From Sorex araneus (taxonomy: Eukaryota > Chordata > Mammalia > Eulipotyphla > Soricidae): a stretch of 64,000 nt of DNA. The stretch spans positions 405,970,003 to 406,034,002 of the forward strand of contig NC_073302.1 in NCBI RefSeq assembly GCF_027595985.1, written 5' to 3'. This document shows, in pieces, positions 33,915-45,312 of this stretch (position 1 is its first letter; each line of letters opens with the position of its first letter). Made by a program: the position numbers and the translations under genes. The notes below the pieces were generated by a model that did no database searches, was not told the DNA's origin, and saw nothing but the letters and a program-made list of their open reading frames with translations.

Positions 33915-34110
33915 CCAAACAGGGAACAGCAATGATTTGGCACCTACTATGATTAAGCATTGCCATCAGTTAATCAGAATTATACCACAGGTACATAGAT
34001 GAAGACATCGAGGCAAAGATTTGCAAAATAACCAATTAGACTCATAATACGTGGGTAGTCAGTTTTTCAACTGGAATCTGTAAGGATCCAGAGTTATGCC
34101 CTTTCCTCTC
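33915..34110 (+). repeat. MIR ancient SINE
   Basis: 'tttggcacctactatgattaa', 'gatgaagacatcgaggcaaa' and 'ggatccagagttatgccc' follow the MIR order. Confidence 0.5.
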
Positions 34111-34308
34111 TCTGAGTCTGCCTACCCCCTTCACTCCAGGACTCAAGGCCCCTTCCCCAAACGATGTTCTCCAGCCCTAAGAGGCTCCTCCAAGATGTGG
34201 ACAAGTAGCAGCATCATTCCTTGTGTTCGCAGGCATGGGTGAGTGAACGTGATCAGGCTGGGGCCCTGGGGCTTCCTTCCACACCCAATCTTCCCACCCA
34301 CACCCAGT

Positions 34309-35290
34309 TTTATTGAGGTGTATCTAAGAAATACAGCTATAAACACTTAAAATGTATAATATGGTGCTTTGATACATGTAAAACTAACAAAATGTCTTCC
34401 ACAATCAACCATCATCCACATAGCTTTGGGTGTGTAGTGAGAACTCAAAGATTTTCACTTTTAGCAACTTACATTATTACTTGTTGGATTAACTATAGTA
34501 TTAATATATTTATTAATGTATTGCAATATGTTAGTTATATTATATAGTACGTGCATGTCATATAAATGTAGATATTACCATAGCACATAATTATAATCTC
34601 TTATCATAATGTATTTAGTGTATTAAAATATCAATATGGTATATTTGTCAATAACATCTTCTATAAGGGCTGGAGCGATAGCACAGTGGTAGGGCGTTTG
34701 CCTTGCATGCGGCTGACCCGGGTTCAATTCCTCTGCCCCTCTAGGAGAGCCCGGCAAACTACCGAGAGTATCTCACCTGCACGGCAGAGCCTGCCAAGCT
34801 ACACATGGCATATTTGATATGCCCAAAACAGTAAAAACAAGTCTCACAATAGAGACATTACTGGTGCCTGCTCGATGAGCAAATCGATGAGCAACAGGAT
34901 TACAGTGATCTTCTATAATATAGACTACAATAATGATTTATCACTGCAATATTAACTATAGACACCATGGTTGTTTTCAGACTCTCAGAACGTATTCATA
35001 TTCTAATTGAAATTATGTATCCTTTGACTTCATTTTCCCAGTGGCTCTTCTTCTGAGAGCCATTGTATAAAGCCATAAGGTGACTGATTTTTTTAAGGCA
35101 AGTTCACTGTACTTAGCACAATGCCTTTTAGTGTCATACACCTTATCACAAATGGCAGGACATCCCTCTTTCTACAACAAAATAATATTCTCACTTTATC
35201 TCATGACTGAATAATATTATAATGATATTGGAACATTCTACTATGTACATATGTGAAAATACACCTCACTATTAGAACATCCTTTTATTG
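34309..35290 (-). mobile_element. ancient L1 (L1M-type) 3' region, minus
   Basis: Reversed old L1 end: 'cagttttattgaggtgtatc', 'aatatggtgctttgatacat', 'attaactatagacaccatgg', then 'aaatggcaggacatccctct', 'tgactgaataatattataat'. A SOR-R SINE sits at 34666-34907. Bases 34354-34665 are the source-like copy of the segment found at 12773. Confidence 0.75.
34666..34907 (+). mobile_element. SOR-R SINE, full length
   Basis: Head 'gggctggagcgatagcacag', B box 'gggttcaattcc', body 'ggagagcccggcaaactacc', 'gcagagcctgccaagctac', tail 'gagacattactggtgcctgc', 'gagcaacaggattacagt'. Flanked by exact atcttctata (34656-34665 and 34908-34917). No poly(A). Confidence 0.96.
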
Positions 35291-35894
35291 GTTGTATTTC
35301 TTTCACTTCAGTGAAAAAGAGGTTGGTGAAGGGGCCATTAGAATATACTCTACTGGTATAGTTTTTAATGAGGTTTGATTACCATTTCCAAATCTTAGGA
35401 AAACAAACACACTTAGCTGAAGACAAGAGAGATGAGAGACTGGTAATAAAGCTACATTAGGATGATGAGACACTTAAATGAAGTTTTACTGACACTGAGA
35501 TTACTGGAGAAATCTTAAAGCAAAGAAATGACATCAGTCATCCTGGATAGCTCTTTCTGGCATTGGTGAGAGTTCTGATCCAGATCAGGAGAATACCTAC
35601 ACTCTTACCAGTGGGTGAATCTAGGACTAAAATAACGCTGTACTTTCCACAGGGCCACCTGACATCTCAGCTTCACCTACCAAATTTAGGTGCCATCTAA
35701 GAAGTAGGCTTACTGCTCATCACAGAATACTAGGTCTACCAATAGAATGCAAGTCCTGAAAGGCTCTATGGAATTTTAGAATATTAATGGAATGGAATCA
35801 TTACACATAAAATCTAAAACCAAATATAAATCTTTGCCATTAGTAGAAGAGGGAAAGGAAGTATTAAACTATGGATGGATTTATGGTTCGTCGC
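35291..35894. other. mostly unrecognised
   Basis: Bases 35515-35575 echo the ancient repeat described at 19461 ('gcaaagaaatgacatcagtc'). Otherwise nothing named. Confidence 0.45.
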
Positions 35895-36200
35895 TCCCAC
35901 TTTTATTGAGGCACTGTGATGGACAATGCAGTTAAAGATAGATTTTACTGATAGTGTATACTTTGTTCCAACACCACACCCCCACTAGAGAGCCTACTTC
36001 CAGCCACCAAGGTCCTAAGGACCCGGTCTATCCACCCCACTCCTGCAGCCTCCCTCTATTATGCTGGGTTCTATAGACCAAATCTCAGGTTATGCCTTTG
36101 ACGATTTGTTGAACACTTACTATGTTTCTTTACATCTCTCTACTTGAGAGATGTCAATCTGTGCCTCTCCTCCTGACTGACTTCACTCAGCAGAAAGTTG
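35895..36200 (-). mobile_element. older L1 3' end, minus
   Basis: 'acttttattgaggcactgtg' at the left and 'ctcctgactgacttcactca' at the right are the two ends of a worn, reversed L1 3' UTR. Confidence 0.55.
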
Positions 36201-36961
36201 ATTTTTGAAGAATGCAATGTGGAAGATGCTTTGCAATGAGGAAGACGGCATTAGTCCTAAAAAATAGGTTTCTGTTATTTTTCCACCTGCCCGGTAGGTG
36301 TCAGTGTAGGACAACATTCTTAGAACTGACTAGGCATTCAATAATAAATATCAGAAGAGAAAGGGATGCAATAAAGATGGGACTACAGGAATTCCCAAGG
36401 AATCTTTTAATGCCATTATTTCAAGGGAGATATTGTATAAATAATGTTTTCTGGTGGGCGGACTGTCAGAACTGTATAAGAATTGTGTAAGGGGAACATA
36501 GAAGACCTCATCCAGGTCTTGCATAGTCAGTGCAGCAAGCTAGCCTACAGCCTCTCAGGTGCTCCTGCCGCACCCAACGCTGCTGTGAGGATGGTCCACT
36601 GTCCATTTTACAGTGACTACTGGACACTCCTAAGGGTCACAGAATGTTCAGACAAGCATACCCTCTTTTATAAAATCCAATGCTTACTGCTTCTTGGAGA
36701 CTTACGAATGTAATAACAGAACTGCTGTTGACCCATAAAAAATTATCAATACAATGATAAGTGGGTGAATTAAAGGAAAGTAGAAGGGAATCAAAGGTTA
36801 TAAGCGGTTGCTTGAATGGAATGATTGAGCACCCTGGGCTTCCTGGAGGAGGTGGCCTTTGAACTGTGTCAGAAGGGAGACACTAAACCAGTAGAAAGGG
36901 GAGAGGAAAAGCTAAACTTAGAGCGTTGTAAGAAAGATGTGTGTTAAAAATTAACATAATG
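36201..36961. other. mostly unrecognised, ancient repeat piece
   Basis: 36790-36900 ('gcttcctggaggaggtggcc') matches the wording of the ancient repeat at 19461. No gene seen; frames of 76-92 residues are unsupported. Confidence 0.4.
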
Positions 36962-37125
36962 AAGGCAGAGTGATAATACAGTAGGGGAGGTGCTTGCTTG
37001 CAAGTGTCCAACCAGGGTACGATCCCTATATAGTCCCTCAAGGATGCCAGGAATGATCCCTCTGTAAGCCCTGAGCACAGTCAATAGTGGTGCAAAAACC
37101 CACAAAAATACAAACAAAAAAATGT
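36962..37125 (+). mobile_element. SOR-A SINE
   Basis: 'gcagagtgataatacagtag', 'ccagggtacgatccctatat', 'gtaagccctgagcacagtc', A-rich tail. Confidence 0.85.
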
Positions 37126-37265
37126 AATGAAGATGAACATATTTTCTCTGCTTCTAGTAAAAATACTATTATTTTACTAGGTCTACCTTTCTGCTCCACA
37201 TTCTATTTCCTTCTTCCAAAAAACAAATGCCCAATACTAAGAGCGAGAGAAAGAAAATAAATATG

Positions 37266-37390
37266 ACTTTTTTTAATTGAATCATCATGAGCTGCAGTTA
37301 CAAAACTTTTATGTTTGAGTTTCAGTCATACAATAATCAAACACCCATCCCTCCACCAGTGTATAGTTTTCCACCACCAATGTCCCCAGG
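37266..37390 (-). mobile_element. L1 3' end, minus, truncated
   Basis: 'ttttttaattgaatcatcat', 'ttatgtttgagtttcagtca', 'cccatccctccaccagtgta', ending 'accaccaatgtccccagg'. Confidence 0.9.
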
Positions 37391-38181
37391 GGTGAGCCTG
37401 TAGGTGCTGAGAGAAGAGCTAAAAAGAAGACAAGAAATCAGCAGGAGAGTTAAAAAGTGAGGAAACCCAATAGAATGTCGTGAAGGTTGAAAAACAGTTC
37501 ATCAAAGGAAGAAAAAGAGATCAATGTCATCCAATGCTTCAAAGACTGAACATTTTGCCATTGGAATTAGTAGTGTGGAGGTCAAGTGGCAACCTTGAGA
37601 AGAGCAGTTCCCATAGGGTGGCAAGAAGGAAAGTCTGGATAGGATGGGTTTAAGAAAGATGGAGGAAGAAAGGTTAAAGTCAGGGAGGGTAATGCACTTT
37701 GATTTGGGTTACAGCAAAGGAATGGGGTCTAGTCAAGAGGATTGCCAAGAGGAGTTGTTTAAATTTTCTTTTAAGAGGAAATGTGTAATAGCATAGAAAT
37801 AAATGCTAACTAGAACAGGTTCATTAGTGTGTGAAGTGTGAAAAGTGATATCAGAGAAAGAAAAGTAAACTGTTAATGCTTTACTTGATTGCAAAAGGGA
37901 AGGGTGAGAAGGTTTAACAGGAGCACAGACTAAGGTATAGACAGGAGTCATGGAGATGAAAAAAATAGATTTAAGAAGTGGCAGGTGGGGGAGAGGAAAG
38001 TTCGCTTTCGTTACTTATGTTTTGCTCATGAAGTAGGAAACAAGATTATTTGCTGAGGGTCAGGATGGATCCTCTCCCCTAGGAAGAGGAGGAAAGTTGG
38101 AGGACAGTTGTGAGATAAAGGAAAAAGTGTGAGAGATTGTTACCCAACATAGAAATGAGAATATCCTAAAGAGAGGTTGCC

Positions 38182-38182
<1 letters not shown>
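37391..38182. repeat. purine-rich, partly ancient repeat
   Basis: 37530-37740 ('gtgtggaggtcaagtggcaa', 'gaagagcagttcccatagg') continues the ancient repeat family of 19461. The remainder is unassigned. Confidence 0.4.
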
Positions 38183-38214
<32 letters not shown>

Positions 38215-38223
38215 AACAGACAC

Positions 38224-38272
<49 letters not shown>
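38183..38272. repeat. (GT)n(GA)n compound microsatellite
   Basis: GT run, then GA runs broken by 'aaacagacacagg'. Confidence 0.95.
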
Positions 38273-38275
<3 letters not shown>

Positions 38276-38805
38276 CGAAGGAGAGACTTGACTAGGAGGG
38301 GTCTTAAGGGAGTTCTGGTTAATAGTGTGTTGTTCTGTGTATCAATAGGGGTGAGTCGGTTGCAGCACATAAACATCTGTCAAAAGCATCAACCTACATT
38401 CTTATCTGTGCTTTGCACTGCACATAAACTGGGCCTCAGCTTAACAAGGAGAATGAAGCAGAGGGTGAGAAGGAGAGAGAGCAAGTCACAAGAGGAATGC
38501 AAGAGGCAATTGTGGTAGAAAGCTTCAATTATGACTTAAAGCCATCCATTCTCTTCTAATCTGGGTGGTAGGTGGTGTGTCACTCAGTGAAGCTCTTCGG
38601 GAGGGGCCGGGACAGGAGGCAGAGTAGGATTGGCCCCAGGCTGTGACTTTTTCATGCAGGTAGCAGGAATCACAAAGGTATCAAGGGAGTATATGCAATG
38701 AATGACCATATTGACTGCAGTTTTCAAGAGACTGTCTAGATTATCCATCAAATCCACTAATAGCTTGAAATTGACACTGCAGTTATTGATTTATTTTGTG
38801 TGTGT
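38273..38805. other. no recognised feature
   Basis: Nothing named. Confidence 0.5.
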
Positions 38806-38881
38806 GTTAGGTTGTTTTTGGTTTTGGAGCCACACCTGATTGTGCTCAGAGCTTACTCCTGGCTCTGCACTTAGGCATCAG
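38806..38881 (-). mobile_element. SOR-A SINE, minus, left half
   Basis: 'ggagccacacctgattgtgc', 'gcttactcctggctctgcac', stopping at 'ttaggcatcag'. The rest of the same SINE resumes at 39705, beyond an L1 insertion. Confidence 0.88.
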
Positions 38882-39704
38882 TCTTTTTTTTTTATAATTT
38901 TATTGAATCACCATGAGATAGTTACAAGCTTTCATGTTTGGGTTACAATCACACAATGATCAAACACCCATCCCTCCACTAGTGCACATTCCCCACTACC
39001 AATATCCCTGGTATACCCCACCTTTCCCACCCTCCCCCTGTCTCCATGGCAGACCTGGTAGGCGAATTAAAAAAAATCAGTGGAAGGCCTCAGCAACAGA
39101 GTAACAGCTGCTGAGGGCAGAATCAGTGAGCTTGAAGACAAAGTCCAGAGACTAAAAAAGAGCAAAAAATGGAAAAGAGACTCACAATCCGAAAAGATGG
39201 TAAGAGAAGATCGTGATGAAGCCAAGAGGAGTAATATAAGAAGTATTGGAGTCCCAGAGGGACAAGAAGAAAACCCTGATGAAGAACTGTCAAAGACATC
39301 ATTGCTACAATGTTCCCAGAGCAGAAGAAAACATGCCACCACATCCAGGAGGCCCGAAGGGTACCAGCTAGAAGAAATCCAAATAAAAATACCCCAAGAC
39401 ACATCATGATCAAAATGACCAAAACCTTAGATAGAGACAAAATCCTGAAAGCAGCAAGATCAAAGAAAGAAATTGCCTATAAAGGAGCATCCTTAAGATT
39501 CACAGTTGACTGACTTGTCTGATGAAACCCTCACAGCCCGAAAATAGTGGTGGGTTATAGTAAAAAAACTCAATGAAATAAATGCCTCACCAAAAATACT
39601 TTACCCAGCTAGACTCTCATTCATAACAGAAAGCACAACACACAGTTTCACAGATCAAAAAACAGCTCAGGAACTTCATATACTTAAAACCATGGTTACA
39701 AGAA
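38882..39704. mobile_element. L1/HAL1-like insertion with inverted 5' part
   Basis: Left part (38884-39056) is a reversed L1 3' UTR starting with poly(T). From about 39060 the orientation flips to plus and reads L1 ORF1: RVTAAEGRISELEDKVQRL (coiled coil), RRSNI-like 'KRSNIRSIGVPEGQEENP' and 'RPEGYQLEEIQIKIPQDTS', then after frame breaks 'DKILKAARSKKEIAYKGA' and text resembling the C-terminal extension of HAL1 (ORF1-only) elements. Flanked by catcag (38876-38881 and 39705-39710). The inverted joint is the mark of twin priming. Confidence 0.75.
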
Positions 39705-39838
39705 CATCAGGGATCACTCTTGATGGCTCCGGGGACCGTTTGACCTTCTCAAGATCAAACCCAACTGGTTGGCCACTGTTTGGCTGTGTGCAAGGTGGGC
39801 GCCCTACCCACTGTACTATCACTCTGCCCCCACCCTCC
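39705..39838 (-). mobile_element. SOR-A SINE, minus, right half
   Basis: 'ggatcactcttgatggctcc', 'gggcgccctacccactgta', 'ctatcactctgccccc' complete the SINE begun at 38806. Confidence 0.88.
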
Positions 39839-40232
39839 ACCGCTGTGGTTATTGGTGAAGAACCTCCTTACATATATTTTAGAGAAAACACTTTCCTGTC
39901 ATTGATCTTTCTGGTAATCAGCATCACCAATGCCTGTAATCATCTCAGACTGCATCTTATTCTGTAAAATTTATTCACATACTCCTTGGAGAGCTCCTAT
40001 TCCAAGAAAAAGGCCCTCTCTTTGGATATCAGTCAGAAATACATAATTCTCCACGCTCTGCCAACCACGTGGGCCAATGACATAGCTACCTTCATCCTTT
40101 TGGGTTTCAGGTAGTAAATTCTCCCATTGCCACTGCCAGGCTGGACTCATGGTTGGCGAGTGTATTGTGGCCCAGAAGGATTCCCTAATTCAATCAAATT
40201 TATTAGCCATGAAGATATTCTTTACTGCTTAA
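39839..40232. other. no recognised feature
   Basis: Nothing named. Confidence 0.5.
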
Positions 40233-40481
40233 TCATTGTATCACTGTCATCCCATTGCTCATCAATTTGTTCGAGTGGGCACCAGTAACGTCTCCATTGT
40301 GAGACCTGTTGTTACTGTTTTTGGCATATTGAATATGCCACAGGGAGCTTGCCAGGTTCTGCCGTGCAGGCAGGATACTTTCGGTCACTTGCTGGGCTCT
40401 CCGAGAGGGACGGAGGAACCGAACCTGGGTCAGCTGCATGCAAGACAAAAGCCCTACTTGCTGTGCTATCGCTCCAGCCCT
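40233..40481 (-). mobile_element. SOR-R SINE, full length, minus
   Basis: Begins with the RTE tail reversed ('tgtatcactgtcatcccatt', 'gggcaccagtaacgtctcca'), then the body ('ttttggcatattgaatatgc', 'ggctctccgagagggacgga') and head ('gctgtgctatcgctccagcc'). It can be aligned end to end with the RTE 3' terminus over its first ~65 bp. Confidence 0.96.
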
Positions 40482-41180
40482 CCTGCCTAATATCTTGACT
40501 ATAGTCTGAGCATCACCAAATAAATAGTCTTTGACCTTAAGGTTTTAATCATAAATGAAAATTCGAAATACCTGTTATCAATGAATGATATTTTATACTT
40601 GAATCCTCTCCCTACCTTCTGCTCTCCTACAATATTTTGGCATACGTTTAAAGAATCAAGAAGCTTCCAAGTCAAAGCTTTGTCTGGGCTGAAAGTATTT
40701 CTGTCTTTATCTTTCTCTTCCCATTCTTTCTTCTGGAGGGTAAACAAATAAAGGACCCCTCCATTATACCCCTCCATATTCTGCCCTCACCCCACAATTC
40801 AGCTCCCCAAGATAGTTAGTGCCAACTTTCTTGTCAAAGGGTTAAGGTAACTTTAAAGGAAAAGTAGGCAAGGATGAGTTCAGCTGAGTGTTAGATTTGA
40901 GTTTCTTCAGAAGCCAAAGGCCATCGGCAATTCTTATGTCAACTATTTACAACAGGATGCCTGCTTGGACTCAGAACTAAACTATCCACATTGGAACGCC
41001 TTCTCTGAGGCTCCTGCTTGTTATTTTTAGAAGGGAAATCTCCATGCCACGTTTGAGAAGATTGGTCTCTCTTCTGAAGGACCCATTTTCACCCCAAAAC
41101 CCATCTCCCTGCTAGAGCATCTGGCATATTTGGGACTTTGAACTGAGTTTTCTCACAGGGTTTGCTCTTATTCTGCACAG
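40482..41180. other. unique-looking sequence left of the candidate exon
   Basis: No repeat recognised. The last ~40 bases are pyrimidine-rich. Confidence 0.5.
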
Positions 41181-41261
41181 CCCCCATCTCATGGAAAGCA
41201 ATATGGTGTCCTGGCTGTGTTACATGTGAATGATGGAGATGAAGTACTGGGCGATAATATG
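41181..41261 (+). CDS. weak candidate internal exon (27 codons)
   Basis: An 81-nt segment preceded by a pyrimidine-rich tract and AG (ttgctcttattctgcacag, ending 41180) and followed by a consensus donor gtaagt at 41262. Read from its first base it is open: PPSHGKQYGVLAVLHVNDGD then EVLGDNM; another frame contains a stop. The length is divisible by three, so skipping would keep the frame. It lies in repeat-free sequence. I recognise no protein family, no neighbouring exon is evident in the window, and splice-like signals arise often by chance. The longer open frame at 41217-41747 runs through the donor into a (GT)n repeat and an L1 end and is not considered coding. Confidence 0.2.
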
Positions 41262-41566
41262 GTAAGTCTTCATGAAATATCAGTCATAGATTTTCAGAAA
41301 TTCAACTTGAAGAGAACTGAAGCAGGCCCTGAACATCATCACTGTTGTTCAATACTGAGACTTCAATATCTTTATGAAACACTGTTACATGAACAAGTGT
41401 TCTTTAGAGACCTGTTGTATTTCCCAGAACTTCCTCCTCTTTGTCCTCATGCTGCCCCCATCAAATCCACTCCTCTATCACAAACACAATTAAAGGATGG
41501 CAGTGGGCTAGAGAAGCATCCAAAATATGGGTTTGGCTATGAAATAAGAACATATACTATGGTAAA

Positions 41567-41570
<4 letters not shown>
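41262..41570. other. unique-looking sequence right of the candidate exon
   Basis: No repeat recognised before the GT microsatellite. Confidence 0.45.

Positions 41571-41616
<46 letters not shown>
41571..41616. repeat. (GT)n microsatellite
   Basis: About 22 GT units. Confidence 0.97.
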
Positions 41617-41617
<1 letters not shown>

Positions 41618-41667
41618 GGTTGGGGGAGAACGGAACTGTGCAGGCACTAAGGAAAACACAGGGCCTT

Positions 41668-41784
41668 TTTTTTTAATTTTTAAAATTTTATTGAATCACC
41701 ATGAGATAGTTACAAGCTTTCATGTTTGGGTTACAATCTTACAATGATCAAATACCCATCCCTCCACCAATGCACATTCCCCAG
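41668..41784 (-). mobile_element. L1 3' end, minus, truncated
   Basis: 'aaattttattgaatcaccat', 'gagatagttacaagctttca', 'cccatccctccaccaatgca', cut at 'cattcccca'. Confidence 0.95.
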
Positions 41785-41920
41785 AGCCAGGCCTTGAACA
41801 GTCTTACAGTCCAGGCTGCTCCTAGTCCTCGGATAAGATCATGACCTACTCTGAGGCGCACCTGTGTTGGCTGCTGACTCTGCGGTTGCCTAAGATGGCT
41901 TTCACAAAAATTAAGCTGGA

Positions 41921-42160
41921 GGGCTGGAGAGTGAGTACATGTGTTAAGGCATATGCCTCCCTCACGTGTGGCCGCTGACAGTGGTTCTATCTGGGACACT
42001 ACATAGTCTCCTGATCATCACCAAATGGACACTGGAGATCCCCAGCTCCCTGGTACTTGTAGGGCCTAAGCAGCACTGTATCCCAGGGCCCTTGGTGCCA
42101 CCTACTCCCCCGACCCAAAGCCCGTTCCCCACCCCCGCCCATTCTGTAAAGCATTTGGGA
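41921..42160 (+). mobile_element. SOR-C long SINE variant
   Basis: Head 'gagggctggagagtgagtac', then 'tagggcctaagcagcactgt', 'atcccagggcccttggtgcc' and a C-rich end. Confidence 0.6.
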
Positions 42161-42894
42161 GGCATCCTTCCACCAAAAACAAAAGAAAGAAAACTTTAGG
42201 GCCTGGAGGGTCTCACGTTTTTTTGCCTGTAAGTAATAACAAAAATAATCCAATATTCAATGAAGACAATAAAGAGTAATAGTGACAGTTCTCCATAGAT
42301 GTTGATCACCTTGAGCAGCAGTTGGCAGGAAATCAGTTGCTGACTTAACTTTGATACATTAATACATTTTTTGCATGGGAAGTTACAACAGAGCCTACCC
42401 AAGAGTGAGAATCAAAGATCCACTAGTCTCATGCTTTGATGCCAAATTCTGACTCCATTAAAATTTATTCACAATGACTTCCTAAAACCTCGTTATTAAC
42501 AATGCTACCTAGGACTTGTCCAGGAAAAAAGCTTTCATGCACATAATTTTAGCACTCCTAAGCCCACAAAAAATTATTGTCTCTGGAGACAATAGGAGAA
42601 AAAGAATTGGAGGTTTGCACAAAATCACACAGCAAAATATGGAAATTCCTCCCCCCCAAATAGGAAGTGAATCTGTTTCAACTGCAGGACCTTTGGCTTC
42701 TCTCTCTGGGATATTTCCCCTCATCCTTATGGTTCCTGCTCATTGAGTTGTCATGCCAATGTTGCCCACTCAGAGGGGAGGTGTCTTTCTAAGCTCCAAG
42801 ACTACAGTTTACACCCATCCTCCAAAGGTGTTATTAAAATGTGCCCCAAAGCCAAATCTACACTTCCTCTTCCCACCCCCCTACTCTCATCTAT
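42161..42894. other. mostly unrecognised
   Basis: A worn MIR-like piece is possible at 42595-42690 ('aaaatcacacagcaaaatat'). No gene seen. Confidence 0.4.
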
Positions 42895-43075
42895 TCAATG
42901 GCATTGTCTGGAAATAACATTTTATTGGAACCACAGATGTGCCTATCCATTCACAGATAATATCTGTGGCTGCTTTCTCACCTCAAGTGCAGAGCTGAAT
43001 GGTAGATATGGAGATTTACAATTCTTAGGCCTAAAATATTTGCCTAAAATATTAAGCCTCAAATATTTGCTACCT
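42895..43075 (-). mobile_element. hAT-type DNA transposon fossil (non-autonomous)
   Basis: 'taacattttattggaaccac', 'gcctatccattcacagataa', 'tctgtggctgctttctcacc', 'aaatatttgcctaaaatatt' follow the familiar mammalian fossil whose other end starts CAGGGGTC(A/G)GCAAACT. A second copy lies at 56715. Confidence 0.6.
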
Positions 43076-44384
43076 GTACTACTGTATTATATCTCAGAAC
43101 TGAGAATAGTAGACTATTAATGAATATTTGTTGCAGGATAAAGACCCTTGGCTTCTCTAGTTTTATACTCCCTACATGATGTTCTCTTCACATTTAGGGT
43201 GATCCAAATAACCAGATTCCCTTTGTTACTACATAGCTCACTTTCCATTAACAATGCCTTTTTACTTTTAATATAGGCACCCCAAGGGCATTTCCCCACA
43301 ATTTATTTTTTAATGCTATTACTGAATACTAAATTTACTAGTGCATCAAATTTTAATTATAATACGTATTAGCATTTTGATAAGGATCCTAATGCTTACT
43401 GATAGTTTCATGGAGCCATACATTATTTATTTTCTTAATGCCATATATGTAAAACTGGGAATTACTACACTACAAATGACAAAGTGGGACCATTACAACC
43501 CAATTCTAAGCTTTCTCATTCCAGCTAGGAAAGCTCTGAAGCGTTCATCAAGGAGGATACAGAGGATGGAAACTATTCAATTCCTTCTGACAAATTTTTA
43601 TTGAGTTCCTCTCTCCTCGCCTCTTTTTCATGCTTCTGGTCCCAAAGACCAAAGAGATTAGAGACAAGATGAACCAGGGACCAAAAGTGGCTTGACATAA
43701 AATAATCAGGAGCAAAACTTTTTTAGATGACAGCCCCCAATTCCAAATTACCTCAGAAATAGACAGATTGTCAGATTTTGTGTTTTAGCTGAAGTCAGTG
43801 ACAAGAGCCTAGTCATGTGCAAAGAAAATCTAGGATCACATTGATTGGCACCTCTCCCCCACTCTGCCTCCTCACACACCTTTCTTTCCAATGAGTAATA
43901 TGCCACTGAGTTTCTCCAGATTGTCCATTAAAACCATCAAAGGAAGTTTTGTGTTCTGAGCCAGAAGGCTGTGTTTTCTTCCTTTTCTACTCATTTCCCC
44001 CAAATAACTTCGAGTTTCTTTTAGTTCAGTATCAATAGGCTTACCAATGCACATTATCAGAATGTACAAAGTCCATTTTCTTTCTCCTTTGCCTCTCCAA
44101 ATATTTGCTGGTAGAACATTTGGAAATAAATGCAGAAGGAAAAATACTTAAGACCCTTCATTGTATGTTTGTTATTCCAGTGTCAAGAATACCTATTGTG
44201 ATAGTATTATTCAGTAAGGAGACTCACTTCCCTTTCATGTGCTCCACATAAAAGGAGTTCCTGGGGTTAAGGAGAAACAATGCACAATGCTAGAACTTCC
44301 CATAGGAGAGCCCCATGGAAACGCAAACATATTTCTCATATGATTTGTTTATTTAACTACCCCTGAGCACCCTTGTTTTCTGCC
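43076..44384. other. no recognised feature
   Basis: AT-rich, unique-looking. No exon or repeat I can support. Confidence 0.45.
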
Positions 44385-44595
44385 CAGTCATTCTCTATTC
44401 CCTTATCCTGCTCTATATTTTTCATCACACATGTCACTGTTTTATTATTCTGTTATCTGTGTATTAGCTTACTTATTAATTTTGTCTTCCCCACTAGCAT
44501 GGAATCACATGGTCTTATACTTGACTGGCTCTTCTGCAAGTATCCTTTGAATCCTTTTAATAATACCTAGCACACAGTGTCTTGAACAATATACA
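44385..44595 (+). repeat. L2 LINE 3' end
   Basis: 'attttgtcttccccactagc', 'aatacctagcacacagtgtc' and 'ttgaacaat' follow the L2 3' end order. Confidence 0.55.
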
Positions 44596-45039
44596 ATTCA
44601 ATATAACATTGCTCACTGTCCTGTTCGTCAAGTGCCATGGACACTGCAAGCTCTCTTTGCTGATCACATGTCATTTTGCTCCTGGATCATCTCTGGGTAT
44701 CTCTGCCTGTTCTTCGGATTCCAATGTCCCCATCTCGCTAACTCCTGTGCAGATCACAGCTTTGCAACTACCAGAGCAGTTCTCCTCATTGTGCAGAGGA
44801 CTTTTGTGTCTGGCGTTTGCTTCTCCCCGGGAGAGCCTGCAGTCTCTGTCACAGGCCCAGGGGCCTCAGCTCAAGGTCTGGTTCCCAGGAACCCAAGATG
44901 ACACACTGAGTGACTAATGGATCCATTGTTAAGATTTTACACAAACACCAATCATTCCCTGAATATTGGCAATGAAAAAATAGATTTATCACTTTTCCCT
45001 TGATAATAAGTAAAACAGTAAAGAATTGAAATTTATCAC
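44596..45039. other. no recognised feature
   Basis: A 111-residue frame (44582-44917) has no domain, and its reading overlaps the L2 end. Confidence 0.4.
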
Positions 45040-45052
45040 CTAAATCTATGGT

Positions 45053-45299
45053 GGACTAGAATGATAGCACAGTGGGTAGAGTGTTGGCCTTGCACGAGGC
45101 CTACCCAGGTTGGATTCCTTCATCCCTCTCGGAGAGCCCGGCAAACTACCGAGAGTATCCCGCGCACATAGCAGAGCCTGGCAAGCTCCCCGTGCCGTAT
45201 TTGATATGCCAAGAATAGTAACAGCAAGTCTCACTATGGAGATGTTACTGGTGGCTGCTCAAGCAAATCGATGAACAACAGGATGACAGTGCTACAGTG
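45053..45299 (+). mobile_element. SOR-R SINE with exact target-site duplication
   Basis: Full-length: head 'gactagaatgatagcacagt', body 'ctcggagagcccggcaaact', 'gcagagcctggcaagctccc', 'gccaagaatagtaacagcaa', tail 'gttactggtggctgctcaag', 'gaacaacaggatgacagtgc'. Flanked by ctaaatctatggt (45040-45052 and 45300-45312). The 3' end is a short (TACAGTGC)-type repeat with no poly(A). Confidence 0.97.
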
Positions 45300-45312
45300 C
45301 TAAATCTATGGT

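Noticed and set aside
41217..41747. 176-codon open frame
   Set aside because: Runs through a donor-like site into a GT microsatellite and an antisense L1 end. Only the first part overlaps the candidate exon.
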